Source: Amoeboaphelidium protococcarum
Lineage: Eukaryota; Aphelidiomycota; Aphelidea
Direction of reading: 5' to 3'
NCBI GenBank assembly: GCA_023515745.1
Contig: JALECJ010000004.1
Span: 1,178,001-1,242,000, forward strand
Length of the DNA stretch: 64,000 nucleotides
Both the position numbers and the translations under genes were made by a program. Shown in pieces: positions 36,196-48,635 of this stretch. Numbering within the stretch: position 1 is the stretch's first letter; each line of letters begins with the position of its first letter. The notes under the pieces are model-generated. The model ran no database searches, was not told where the DNA came from, and saw nothing but the letters and a program-made list of their open reading frames with translations.

Positions 36196-36516
36196 TATAT
36201 ACGTGACGGACAGCTAATCAATACACTGAATAAAAATATTTAAATTAAAGCACTGAGATACTAAACCACACAATAAATTCACTGAAATCACAATTTTCAA
36301 GTTAAAAGCCAATTCCACCACGTTCCAAAGCGAGAAATAAAAGAAAAAGATTGAGGAAGGAGAGAACGCGAACGCTACCGAGTAATGGCTGAAAGAAGAC
36401 AGCAAAAACTCGGGCACTAAGTTTACTCTCCCGCCGATATCGTTCATGTTTCAGCAGTCTTTATTTCTTGCAACGCTTCAATTAACATAGATACAAAGGG
36501 TATAATACTCGGAAGT
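36196..36516. other. Divergent promoter region
   Basis: 321 bp between TAF5 (minus) and the MIT-like gene (plus). No gene is seen; it should contain both start regions. Confidence 0.4.
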
Positions 36517-36975
36517 ATGAGCGAAATGTAGCGATATATAGAGTAGGCCTAATTAGAGGCTGAGAAGGCGGAATAGCTGGCAGGAAATGGATAATCTGTT
36601 CAAGAAGCCGCGGAATGTTGTCTTCGTGCAGCAAAGTTATATGAATAGGCACTCTCTTTATGCGATGTTGGTTCCGAGATTCACAAGACATTGATACTTT
36701 TGCAAACGTCCCACTTGGAAAAGTACAATGAGCTGAAGAATCTTATATTGCAACAATCTAATCCTAGCACACAGTAGTAGTCATCAGCTTAAAATTCTTA
36801 CGCGACTCGAGGAAATCAGATGCCATCATTACTGGAGAAAACAGAGACGCTGTTTTACTAACGGTACAGGGAAAGTTATCAGTCCTTCCAACCACTCGCG
36901 GTTGGTTAAAAAATGGAATCCAAACAAACTGATGGTAGTTATAGTATTCTGACTTATTCCATTGCGGATGAATGA
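36517..36975 (+). CDS. Small MIT-like helical protein
   Basis: 152 residues, ATG 36517 to TGA 36973-36975, with many TAR codons as Gln. Residues about 5-75 form a helical hairpin or bundle with the pattern AECCLRAAKLYEQALSL, like MIT domains that bind ESCRT-III tails. The second half is Gln/Ser-rich. No ATPase or protease domain follows, unlike Vps4 or spastin. The MIT reading is moderate; a generic TPR-like helical pair is the alternative. Confidence 0.65.
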
Positions 36976-37157
36976 CATTACTACTGCTAATATCTTGTGA
37001 TTTACAAGTCGAGTTTAGATTGGAAGGAAGCGATATGTAGCGTTCTGATAGATGATGACGGCGACTTAAACTTGAGACGCGCCCACGCCTAAAAGTACTG
37101 AACATTAAACAAATAGCTTGAATCAATGTAATCTAAATCTAATTAATCTAATACTTT

Positions 37158-39581
37158 TCATTTCTATTCAACTTTATCCAAAATGCTCTTTAATATACCT
37201 GCAACTGCCTTTCCATACTTGATCAGAACGGTAATCTCTTTCTCGAGATTGGTCAAATCATCGCCACTATCTTTATTTTCTGCCATTCTATAATTATAGT
37301 TGGGTAATAACCAGGTCACCAAATTCTAATAATTCTTAACTAGATGATTAAGCCTCTTTGCATTGGCAATCATCTCATCTTGGCTTTTCCGAAACGTCAG
37401 CTCCACAATCTCTCTGCGCATTATTTATAGCGCCATAACAGTATTCTTATTATGGCTCAATACGTAGCCTGACGCGGTTATGCGCTGATTTAGGATCTTG
37501 CGCTAGATTTCTTCAACATCTTTAAACTTTTGGGCAAGAACGCGTTTTATACTTGCTGCTCTGGAAGGCAATTGAGCATTCAATGACTTCAAACGCTAAA
37601 TCTTCTCTTCACTGGATTCCACCATCTTTGTGCAGACAGCTAACGGGCGAATTGAGAGAAGCAACTTATTCTCTAGCTCATACAGCTTTTGAGATAGTTG
37701 CGATTCTGCACTGATAAATTCTGCCGACCTTTATGTACGGTAAAGATGAGTGGACAGAAGCAGGATTTCACTCAGATCAAAGTCCTTGAACTGTAGCTCA
37801 GACATTTTGACAATTTTCGCAATATCATTCATCTTCGACATGATCAGATCAATCTGACGGGCATCCATTTTTTACTAGTCATCGGCTTCCAAAGTCGCGT
37901 TTTCATCACTGTTAACAATTTAACTTTATTTACTGTTAGTAGTCTTAGATTCAACAACAACATGCTTCTTCTTCGACTTCTTTTTCTTTTTAGACTAGTT
38001 CTTGCCAGTGGTCTATTAGGCAGCAGGCTCAGGTGGGTCAAAAGCCGACTATGGTTCAACCAACTACGCGTCTGCTAAATCCTCCTATTCAGCTATATCT
38101 CCATCGACAGGATCCGAGTCCATTAAGATATCAAATTGATTGGCGACTTTAATCGGCTTCTTTGCAGTCAAAGTATGAACTGTTAAGGGAGTAGATTCAA
38201 AGTAATTGCCACGCTCAACGCTGAACTACATATCATCCGGCAGCTCATCATTCACGGTTGATCCCTCTTACTCTTCCTCAATTGCTTCCAATCCATTCCT
38301 CTCATTAAGTTCATGAGACTCACGCATAGATAATTGCTGGTTCTGCAGAGAGATATCCCTATTCTCATCCTCCGCATCCAACTCATTACCTTGAAGATAT
38401 TCTGCGCTCTAGATGGATTATTATTGATTTGCCGACGCCGGAGGCTTATCTTCTACCTCTTCGTCACGAACATCACTAGAAGAAAATTGCGTAGGCTATA
38501 TTGACTACTACTACTACTATTAATATTCCAAATGTAACGCGTCTTCTTCCGGTGATATCTACTCAAGAACATCGTCCACCTCTTACAGGACAGTCTTCAC
38601 CGCATCAGATTGTTAATTGACAAGCACGATGTTGGCCTAATTAGCTTGGCCCTTCTCTAGATGAGAACGAGATATGATTTTCGACTTGAGTTCTGCCAGT
38701 TGATTAGCATATTTGCTTAAGGTATCTCCACCAGAAGGCAAAGAAACATCAAAATTCAAGTTGCTATAATTCTTAATCTTCTCCAAAATATCATCCATTT
38801 AATTGAGAATGCACATATTATATTCGCATATGAACAATGTCTAGCTAGCGTATATTGATAGATACGTGTCCTCTTCCAAAATGAACGAAGACACTACGGT
38901 CTCGTAAAATTACTTTAAAGAGTCGAGATGCGCCTCGGTAGAGATATCTCTGCTGTCCATCGAAGCAATGCTGTTCTCAATTGCGCGTATAATCTAGAGC
39001 ATTGTAGCCAGCGCCTATTCTAAATATTCAAAGTTTGGTGTTCTTCTGAGACCTTCATCAATCACAGCGTTTTACTCAGGAAATACGTTGGTGCAAACAT
39101 CATTTAGCAACGCGGGAAATACGGCTCTAATATTATCCCAATTTATATCTACCAACCACTAAGCAATACCTACCAACACATGAAACTACTAGTCGATTGC
39201 ACGCGATAAATCTAGATTAGATGGCGACCATTCAACGACATCAAAAGACCTCAAACGCGACTTTACTTCATCCAACTTATCAGACAGCCTTTCACGAATT
39301 TTTTAGTTCATAGTAGCTCTCTCCATAAGATTATGGTGCTAGAGATAATCCAAATAATTATCGCTTTTGATCTAATCTATCTGCGCCGGGACCATATTAC
39401 CATGATGAGGTGCTCCATGCAATTATTCAATAGCATTATTATGCGGAGGGATTCCGACGTCAAGATGAGCGGCATCAATCGCCTGTGCACCATAAGAATT
39501 AGATGATAGCTATTTAACTGGTCCGGCGCGTACCACTACGATAAACGGAATCAAAGCATAAAGATTTTTCATCATCTTCAT
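37158..39581 (-). CDS. Secreted helical protein, tandem family member 1
   Basis: 807 residues, ATG 39581 to TGA 37158-37160; I checked the whole frame for TGA and found none. It starts with a signal peptide (KNLYALIPFIVVVRA). The body is acidic, Gln-rich and predicted largely alpha-helical or coiled coil, with a Lys-rich run (KKKKKSKKK) in the middle and a C-terminal block containing NLVTWLLPNYNYRM. No known domain is recognised. It is clearly paralogous to the next gene (40063-42570), including blocks near the N-terminal half (ARAIDQ, IIRAIENSIA) and the NYNY region. A third, shorter relative follows. Probably a lineage-specific secreted or surface-coat family. Confidence 0.8.
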
Positions 39582-40062
39582 GATAGTCGGATCAGCACTC
39601 TTAGTTTAAAGTTTAGAAGGAGTGCAGGAGGGGGGTACAAATCAACGAAAATTCATCAAAATTTTTTTATCGCGATTTTAAGGAGATTTAGCGCCTGATA
39701 AGGACTACGCATGATATTTCTCTGTAGCCTGCTAGCACTTAATCAAAACACATCCAAAGTGTGATACATTGCCAAAAACGATGTAATGACAACTAGCTAC
39801 ACCAAATCCAACTCTACCGGTGCACTCACTCTCATATCTTTTGAAAGTAGTCGCAAGTGTAGAACATCACTCGCTGTGTACCGTAGTTACTTATACAGTA
39901 CCCCATTTGATGGATTTAAAGGTCTGAGATCTGTCAAATCCAGAGTACTTACATGGAGTAAAAATTTTGTACTAAGCTACCAAGTAACAGCCAATTTCAT
40001 CAAATTTCTTAACAAGTCAACTAGTAAATGTGTAAATAATAAATTTAGTCTATCTAGAGTTT
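39582..40062. other. Intergenic region between tandem paralogues
   Basis: A plus-strand frame (39786-40085) exists but lacks any motif, runs into the 3' end of the neighbouring gene and is rejected. The region should be the promoter of tandem family member 1. Confidence 0.45.
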
Positions 40063-42570
40063 TCATTTCTCCTTCAAACCCTTAATCAGAGTATTGAAAA
40101 CGCGTTATACTGTCTCACCGTACTTGGTCAATTCCTTGATGTCCTTCTCAAGAGTTTCCAAATGAGCACCATGCTAACTCTTTTTACTTTCGGATAGATT
40201 ATAATTGTAATCTGGTACTAACCAGCTTACATAAGTTTGATATCTTTGAATCAGAGAATTTAATATTTCTGCATTGCCAGCTAGTTCTTCCTCACTCCTC
40301 TTTGACAGTAGCTTCTTTATATCATCACGCAGATACTTTAAGGCAACTAGTAAAAACGCATTATGGCCAAATATAACATCTGACGCGGTGGCATACTGAT
40401 TTCGAATCTTACCGGAGACGACACTGGCAGCTTGAATCATTTTGTTAAGAGAACGTTAAGTGGTGAACACACTAGTGGATAATTGGGCATTCTTTAAATT
40501 TTACTTCAGAATCTGGTCCTCGATAGACGCCACAATCTTCATGCCAGAAGTATGAGCATGACTAATAAATTTCAGCTCCTGAACTAGGTTGAATAGCTTT
40601 TGAGACAGCAGCTATTGAACATCCTTAATATCTGATTTCATATGATTTCGATAAAGAAGAGTCTGCAGGTTCTAAATATCACGCCAATCAATACTATTCA
40701 AATTGTGTTCTCCTTTCTTAGCCATTGATGCTACTTCCTCAATTTGTGACATGAGCTCCTTCACCTGTTTAGCTTCTCTCAATTAAGAACTAACGATTTC
40801 ATCAACAGATTTCTCAGTTGTCAGTCTTTCAATTTCCTTCTAGCCGTTGAGCTATGGATTAACAGTCGCCTTCTTTTTATCCTTCTTTTTCTTCTTGGGA
40901 TACGTCTTACTACTAATAGTTTAAGCATCAGACTTTGAAATATCTGTGATCTCGCCAGCAGGCTCCAATTAGTCACTAAATAGCTATTGTTCAGTTAACT
41001 AAGCGATAGTAGAATCTTCAATTTCGACATCATTAGGATCGGAGTCCACGAGAGTATCAAACCTATTAGCGACTTGAATTGGCTTCTCTGGTGTCATTGA
41101 GAGCGGTGGGAAGGTTGGAGACTCAGCATGAATAACATCATTGGTATTGATGTAGAAATCATCCTGCAAATCAAGATTCGCAATCTCTTCACTTACCTGC
41201 TCTATCTCTGCATCGTAAGCATGACTTTGAGGGTACTCTACATCCTCAGTGAGCAATGGTTATTAGCTTTGCAAAGATGAGGCCCTCTGCGCAATTTCTT
41301 CATCCAAAGCATCACTTGTACGATAATCTGAATTCTCAACGGACGATAATTCAGCTTTCAGAGGTGAAGCGGTCTATTCTGCTTCTTCATCAAAAGCATC
41401 ACTTTAACTATGCTCACTATCCTCAGAGAGTAATTACTACTAGCTTTCCAAAGGCGGCGCCATCTGTTCCATCTCCGCATTTAAAGCATCACTTTGAGTA
41501 TATGCTGTAGGCTTAATGGACAATTGCATACGCGACGCGTCTTGCTGCGGCTATATCTGCTCCAAAACATCATCCACCTCTTATAGGACATTCTTCACAG
41601 CATCAAACTGCTTTCTAACGAGCAAAATGTTGTTCTGGCTTGCCTGACCCTTTTCTAATTGCGGGCGAGGTAGTAATTTAGACTTGAGTTCCACCAGGTG
41701 CTCAGCATAACTACTCAGAGCATCGCCATCAGACGGAGCAGGATATTCAAATTTTAATTTACCATAATCCTCAATCTTCTCTAAAATATCCTCAATTTAA
41801 TTAACAATATGCATATTATACTCGCCCATAAATAATGTCTAACTAGCATATATTGATAAATACGTTTCCTCCTCCAGAGTGAATGATCTTACTACAGTCT
41901 CATAAAATTGCTTCAAAGACTCGAGCTGCCTTTTTATAGAGACATCTTCGATTTCCATCAAAGCAATGCTGTTCTCAATTGCGCGTATAATCTAGAGCAT
42001 TTAAGCCAGCGCCTATTCTAGATACTCAAAGTTGGGTGCTTTACTAAGACCCTCATCAATCACAGCGTTCTACTACGGAAATACATCAGTGCGAACATTT
42101 TTCATCAATGGGGGAAATACAGCTCTAATATCATCCCAGTCTATATCATCCAACCACTAAGCAATACTTACCAACACAAGAAACTACTAATCGATTGCAC
42201 GCGATAAATCTACATTAGATGGCGACCATTCAAACACGTCTACAGGGCTCAAACGCGACTTTACCTCCGCCAGCTATTGAGTTAGATCTTCACGGATTTA
42301 CTGGTTCATGATGGCTCTCTCCTCCAGACTAAACTATTTATTGTATTCCAAAAGATTAACACGGTCTATCAAGTCCATCTGCAATGAGGACACCTCATCC
42401 TCGCCAAGATAGACATTAGGCTAAGCAATTGCTGTGGATACACGGCTTTCCATATCATGATGTGGAGAACCAGTCTCCTATATGATATCAGCGTGTGATG
42501 GGGTCTACAAGACTGGCACAGCGCGCAATGCTACGGTATACAAAATCAAAACCAGAAGCATTTTCATCAT
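40063..42570 (-). CDS. Secreted helical protein, tandem family member 2
   Basis: 835 residues, ATG 42570 to TGA 40063-40065. N-terminal signal peptide MMKMLLVLILYTVALRA. It has the same architecture as member 1: an acidic helical body, a Lys-rich run in the middle, and a C-terminal block with YVSWLVPDYNYNL. A degenerate repeat of about 80 nt (41280-41500) encodes acidic segments around SDALDEE. Sequence similarity to member 1 is visible along most of the length, so the pair arose by tandem duplication. Unknown function; secretion is inferred from the signal peptide. Confidence 0.8.
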
Positions 42571-42731
42571 CAATATAATAACCAATCAACAAATATAGAT
42601 AGATATCAAGTTGAGTAAAGATCTGCTAAAAATGATCAAAAATTACTTACAGTAAGGGGACATAGATCAAGATAGGGGCAATTATATTTACGCCAAAATA
42701 AGGAACATTGTGAAAAATCTCTTTTAATTAA

Positions 42732-43877
42732 TCAATTAACTCCTTTACTTTCAATTTGTTACAGCTTTTCAGCTAAATCTACCACCAACTCATTCCCCAC
42801 AACAATGCTTTAAACCACAGCCGTAGCCTTCTTTACCAAATCCTCGGGTAATGAGACGTGATAAATGTCTCGGTAAACTTGCTGCGACTTAAAATATAAT
42901 AAATCGTCCAACATAGGCTTGATCGCATCCAAATTGGCCAACAACTCTTCATCCGGTCTCCATTCGCGCTTATCGTTAAGTATGTAAACCTCCAGCTCTT
43001 TAAATATCTCCTGCATCTTTATGGAAATCGCGGCATTGTGTTGCATAATGATAAGTGTCTCCTAAGCATAGTAGTCAAAAGCTTTCTTTCTGGCGCGCTC
43101 CAAGAAATTATCCAGCTTTTTAGCAAGCTGTTTTACTGTTGCTTTGAGTTTAAGCAACTTCTATTACTACGGCTACGAGTAATCATAGAACTTCGCGCTC
43201 AAAACTTCCTGCACAGGGCCTTGAAGATAACGCGCCATTTTACTCATATCAGGATAGACACCTTTGGCCATGTTTCCCAGTTGAGAACAAGCCTCGGGGA
43301 AGCCGTCAGTTGTACTTGCTTCTTTCAGCAATTTCTCCAATCTATTGAGGTGATCCCAGTCAATTTAACTCATTTCCTTGATCATACTCTTTACAGTATC
43401 TTACACTTCATCCATCGTTAAAAGATCATTATTAAATTAAATGAGCAACTCTTCCACTCGGTTCCTTTCGATTTTCAATTGCTCTTCTGAGGGCAAGATG
43501 CTATCAAGATCTTCAGTCTGTTACTAACGAGCTCTATTATTTCTAGATGATCTCTTGTTCTTCAATTACTTCTGCGACTATGCTTATGTCAAGGACGCGT
43601 CTATGTCTCCAGATTATCTTCTATCCCTTACATATAACTCATTTAAATCTTCTTAGTTAGGTGTATCGCGTACAAAGATGTCGTTATCATTGAGTTATAG
43701 ACTGTCTAGCCTGTCTGTAATCTCATTTTCCACGTCAGGAGATATCGGACGCGTCACATCAATCTCAGAGGATTATCCTCTATCATAAACTGCTTCAGCA
43801 TCGGAATTCTACCTTCCATTAAAGGTTGGAATACAATGAACTGATATTACAAAAACTAAAATGAGAGTCAGATGCAT
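42732..43877 (-). CDS. Secreted helical protein, tandem family member 3 (short)
   Basis: 381 residues, ATG 43877 to TGA 42732-42734. Signal peptide MHLTLILVFVISVHCIP. An acidic Gln/Asp/Arg region is followed by helical segments (IDWDHLNRLEKLLKEAS; LKLKATVKQLAKKLDNFL). It shares order and general composition with the two larger neighbours, but similarity is weaker and the N-terminal half of those proteins is missing. It is separated from member 2 by 161 bp on the same strand. Family membership is inferred from position, signal peptide and layout. Confidence 0.75.
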
Positions 43878-44502
43878 ATTTCAATGCAATCTATTCTTGA
43901 TGATAAAAATGTAGAATTACTAAGCAGTGGATGAAAAACATATAAAATCCCCTGAAACTTGAAAGCGCATTGTCAAGGGGGGATGTGATTGCATTGCGTA
44001 ATTCTAGTTAAGTCTTTTAATCAAAACATATAGTCCACCATGATAGAGGTGACTAAACTGTTACGAAAACAGCCTTGATTAAAGTAGAAAACTTGGATCT
44101 TGTTGCACCTTTGAATCGTGTGTTATATCGTAGCATCTACTGTACTTACAAGAGTGAGAGGTGTCTGCGAAACTTTCTCGATTAAAACCAAAATGGCTGA
44201 GCTTTGGTCACAGATATTTGCATCAAGTAAAATTGCAAAATTGACAACGAATATCTCTAATAATATTGATGGGGATTGGTTGGTCTCAGGTGTCGATGTT
44301 GTGCAAGATTGAGTCGGCGCTGATTGGTCACCGTTACATCGCTGTGAAACAAATGGCTTGGCTGTTAGATCAAATCTATGATGCTGTTAGTATCACTAGT
44401 CTTACTCTCCACTTCTATTTTACAATTTAAATTTTGTACAATAATATTTTGTATATTTATTAAACGCAAGATTACAATTTCTATATTGAAATCATATGCA
44501 AT
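43878..44502. other. Intergenic region with possible upstream exon of the TBC gene
   Basis: A short plus-strand frame from ATG 44192 (about 40 codons, MAELWSQIFASSK) ends at TGA about 44312. It could be an upstream exon or leader peptide of the TBC gene, but no splice pair is convincing. Otherwise AT-rich. Confidence 0.35.
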
Positions 44503-46095
44503 ATGGCCAAGTAACTGACGCGTTATGACAAGTATGGATTTGTTTAAGACGATTATGGCGCGCAACATGAAGGATAGTATTAACAGATTTTGAGTGAGCG
44601 CAAGTAAAGATGGATCGAGTGGCTGGATGAATTGAATAATTGTAAATTGTTTGGAGATTGTCTATCGATATTCAAAATTGATGAGCAGGCATTCAAGTAT
44701 CCGGCCAGATGTAGTAAGCTAAATAGATTCATACGCAAAGGAATTCCATCCTCGCTGAGGCCTGTGATGTGGCTCCATTACTCTGGTGCAATGGATAAGA
44801 TGAATTGCTATCTTGGACTATATGGCTAGCTAGTTGGCAGAGTGCCTAATGAGATTAATGCGGATGTCATACGGGTGGTTAAGTATGAGCTTGATCACAC
44901 TTTCAAGGATAATGTCAACTTCAACCCGTAATAATCTCATACACCTACCGCTCTATTTCAGTCTCCTGGCACGGCATCCTCTTCTATAAGTGGTATTAAA
45001 TCTTAATCTTCATTAAGTAAGTAATAGCTGCATATTACTATTAAAGAAAAGATCAAGAACATCATTCTGGCGTTACTTGTCCACAACAAGGGATTAAACA
45101 AGTAGCATCCACCTAAGCCGCTGTATTAGATTACATCTCTCATCTTCCTCATACTATCCAACTAGAAAACTATGCAGTTCAATGTCGAGGAGGCCACTTT
45201 CTGGCTAATGGAGACTCTGTTGAATGACATACTTCCCACGAATATGTTTACGGAAGGGTATAGAGGCGCTAAAGTTGACCAGGACATTCTGTGGGAGCAC
45301 ATGCTGCCATAACATGGTCTGGGGAAGACTACACTAAAGCGAATGATAAATGACTACTATGACAATGACGTCCCACCCCTATCTACAATTACTATCCAGT
45401 GGTTTATGAATCTGTATGTCGGAATTCTGCCGATTGAGACGGTACTTCGCATTTGGGACTGTCTGATATGTAATGGGCGCGAAAAGTAAGGCAAGGTGCT
45501 ATTTACAACTGCCCTTTCCCTGATTAAAATGCATGAAGGCTAGATTTGTCAACTGCAAGATGTATACTAGACGACCCAATTCTTTTTGAAAGCTCCCAAG
45601 TACGTACATGATTGCCATGCATTTATGCAGTACGCTCATGATCATTGTGACTAGTTGACACTCTCCTTTGGCGGTAGTGGCCCTGGTGGCTATCTGTCTT
45701 CACGAAATATTCATCAGCTGAGAATTCGCTTGGGTGGTGGTAGATGTAATGAAAATCCAGATTCACTTGGTGCTGCAGGCTTAAGATTTTGGCTATAGAA
45801 ATGCGACCTTCTACCATCGATGAGCAAGTTGAACTCTGTGCCTAAATTGAAAGACGCGCCACGATAGAGACGCCCTAGTAAGAATAAGTCAACTGCAGGA
45901 GTAAATACCTCAAGATCCGCAGAGAAAAAGCAATGCATTGAAACGTCTAATAATGATAATAACATTATTAAGGATATATAAAGTCCGAGTCGAAATTATG
46001 TGAATTTGAGTGCCGCTCTCAAATTAAAGTCGCCGCGAGATGCAGATCTGATGAGTAGGCCGTCTGTAAGTACGCACAACTCGGGGGAATATTGA
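44503..46095 (+). CDS. TBC-domain Rab GTPase-activating protein
   Basis: 530 residues, ATG 44503 to TGA 46093-46095. The TBC domain spans about 60-330: FIRKGIPSSLRPVMWLHYSG (entry motif), then EINADVIRVVKYEL, which fits the IxxDxxR arginine-finger motif. At the place of the usual GYxQGxN glutamine finger the protein reads HNKGLNKQ, so the Gln finger seems replaced by Lys. Later blocks are LLPTNMFTEGYRGAKVDQ and VLRIWDCLICNG. The C-terminal 150 residues are Ser/Asn/Lys-rich. TBC proteins switch off Rab GTPases in vesicle traffic; loss of the Gln finger would mean altered or no GAP activity. An upstream exon cannot be excluded. Confidence 0.88.
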
Positions 46096-46520
46096 ATAAT
46101 GAATGTATAAAGTAAATTGGTTTATTTGTATTTGAAGTTGAATATTTTTCATGCGATAATATGCGGCGAATTGTAATAAAGTGGTTGATTTCAATTCATT
46201 CCCCAGATATTCTATAGTACTAGTTCATGAGATATGATTGATTTTACCACTTATGTAGGATTGCAGTCTCGTTTATTCAGAGACTATACTGATGAGATTA
46301 TACGCCCCATTAAAGTTTCACCCGTTCAAGCGTACCATCACTAGAGCTGCTGATGTGTTGCGCGTTCAGTCTGTTCCTTCTGTTACTCAGTCGCGCGCGC
46401 AGAGCTGTCTCTTTTTCCGCTTTCTTTGTTAGCGAGTGAGTGAATTCACCCAATAGACTTTTATTACTATCGAGTATTCTCTAGTTAATTAAAATAATAA
46501 GAATTTTTACCGTATTGATT
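46096..46520. other. Intergenic region upstream of PAT1
   Basis: Contains a GC-richer CGCGCGCAGAGC stretch at about 46393-46404 and AT-rich runs near the start codon. Likely the PAT1 promoter. No gene. Confidence 0.4.
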
Positions 46521-48464
46521 ATGAGTTCCTTTTTTGGATTCGATACTAGTTCTGTACCGCGTAGTAGTTCTTAATAGCAATAATAGTCATCCTCTGCGAA
46601 CGATGCATAGCTGCGAGAGTATGACGATGAGCATAATGATGAGACTTTTGGCGTTAGTGTGAGTGATTTGAAGCAGGATTTTTAATTTGGAGCTCCTGTC
46701 AAGGTGGAAGATCATGGTCATGTGTCTGCTGCTGCTCACGGCGGAGCAAGTGGAATTACGGGCGGTAATAATAACAAGCGAGTCACTGTTGAAGAACTGG
46801 AGGCGGAAATGCTTGGACTTAAGACTTCCGCAGCTGCTTCTTCTGTTCAGGATTCTGCTTTAAGCGCTGCGGACATTGAGGCTTAAATGCTCGCTGAGGT
46901 TGCGTCAACTGCTCCATCCGAGTCTGCAGCCACTGAAGATATTGAAGGTGGAACTTACGCCGATGCCGCTTCCTCTGATCAGCAGCAGTAGTATTATGAT
47001 GGCCTGATGTTGGATTATGAAAAGGATCTTATCTTAAAGATTCAATTGTCATAACTTGCATCGGATCCTACATTTGAGATTGACTTTTACAACAAGGCTT
47101 TCAACAGTATGGTGCAGAACGCGGCCAAGTAGAATCCTAATCTGGTTATTGATCAGGACTTGGAAGCGTTGAAGAGTAAGAATGAGGATGAATTGAAGAG
47201 TATCATGAAAGAGGTGCGTTTACATACCTTGTAAAAAATTGCCAAGAGTTCAGCTGCTCAATCTAGTGGAAGTCCAGCACTTGGTAGATCGATGCTAAAT
47301 TCTCTTCGTAGACCTAAACAATTGATGAATGTCGATTTGAAGGAGGAGGAGGTGGTGGTGAAGGATGGTGCATAACTAGATCCTAAAAGGTTACCATCTG
47401 CTGATAAATTGGTACCTGAGAATGGTGTACTATCTGATTCTGATAATGCACAGTAATCCGTATTTAAAGTTCTCTCTTGTATCGAACGCTGTCATATGAC
47501 GTTGATTGCCCTAAATGATCTGTATTAGGAATTCTAGAAAGATGGTCCTGCTGATAATCCACGAAAGTAGGAGGAGCGTAATGCTAAATACTCGAGTCAT
47601 GTCAAGTCTCTATGGACGCTTTTGCATTAAATAACGCGAGATTCGCATGAAGTGGACAAGGTGGATTTGAATGATCTGCTGAAATAGTTTCCACCTCCGC
47701 ATGGTATATCTCTGTTCTGTTCTTACGGTAAAGGTAGAAGAGTTATTGGTAGTTTCTTGCGTTTTCTGCCTCGTGAGTAGATCCTGCTGTTATTGAAAAG
47801 CGTTATGCTCTCATTGAAGACCATTGTTCTACCTCAGAATGGTGATGCATTTCTGATATTGCGTGAATTGGAGGAGTATGTCAACTTTGTGGTGTTTCCC
47901 TTCGCTAATGTTATCGGGGATGTTGATCTTGCGTACGTCAATGATGTATGTGGGAGTCTGCTGTAGACTGGTGATATTGTGTCTATTGGTAGAACTAAGC
48001 CGGGTCTGTTGTTTATTACTCTCCTGTTGAGTCGTGTTCAGATTATCATTTAGAAAGTGGAAGAGGGCTCGTATAAGGTTCCATAAGCAGATTTGGATAC
48101 TTGGAATAATTCTTTATTTCCCACTCTGTTTGCTGCATTCCAGACCAGGTATGTCAGTCTATTCCCACCTGCTCAGATTCTACCGCCATTGTTTTAGACA
48201 TAGTCTCTGTTTGGTGGTGAATAAAACGCTGGTGGTACTAGACGGCCATCTGCATAATCTTAACCAATTTAGGTGGATGATACGTATGTGTGGTAATTTC
48301 TGGCGGCATTATCACCTGCCTGTGATGAAGAGTAACATCGTGTGTTGGTGACTGAGCTCAGAGATAAAATATTTGAAGTCATAGGCAGACAAGGAGATCA
48401 AGGCAAAGAGAAGGTGAACATTTTTTTGAACACTCTTGGTCTGAACGCATCTCAGCTTTAATGA
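46521..48464 (+). CDS. PAT1: PAT1, mRNA decapping and decay factor
   Basis: 647 residues, ATG 46521 to TGA 48462-48464, no intron. It opens with the PAT1-type MSSFFGFDTSSVP, followed by a Gln/Ser-rich stretch and VTVEELEAEMLGL. The middle has FEIDFYNKAFNSMV; the C-terminal domain has KGRRVIGSFLRFLPREQILL and DDTYVWQFLAALSPACDEEQ with LVTELRDKIFEVI, all PAT1 landmarks. PAT1 bridges deadenylated mRNA, Lsm1-7 and Dcp2 in P-bodies. It is 3'-to-3' with the Rap-GAP gene. Confidence 0.9.
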
Positions 48465-48635
48465 GTATTCTGAATACATAATATCAATTTATTGCATTTC
48501 TTTGATAGTTGTTTAGCCTGCACTTTTTGTATCTGTCGATTTTAATCAATGTACTGAATGGTGATAAAAGCTTATCAATCAATAACCACACTTTATTATA
48601 AGAAGAACATTTCACCAAATTACTAAATAGAAATT

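Noticed and set aside
39786-40085. Plus-strand frame between the tandem paralogues as a gene
   Set aside because: No motif, runs antisense into the 3' end of family member 2 and lacks any conserved feature.
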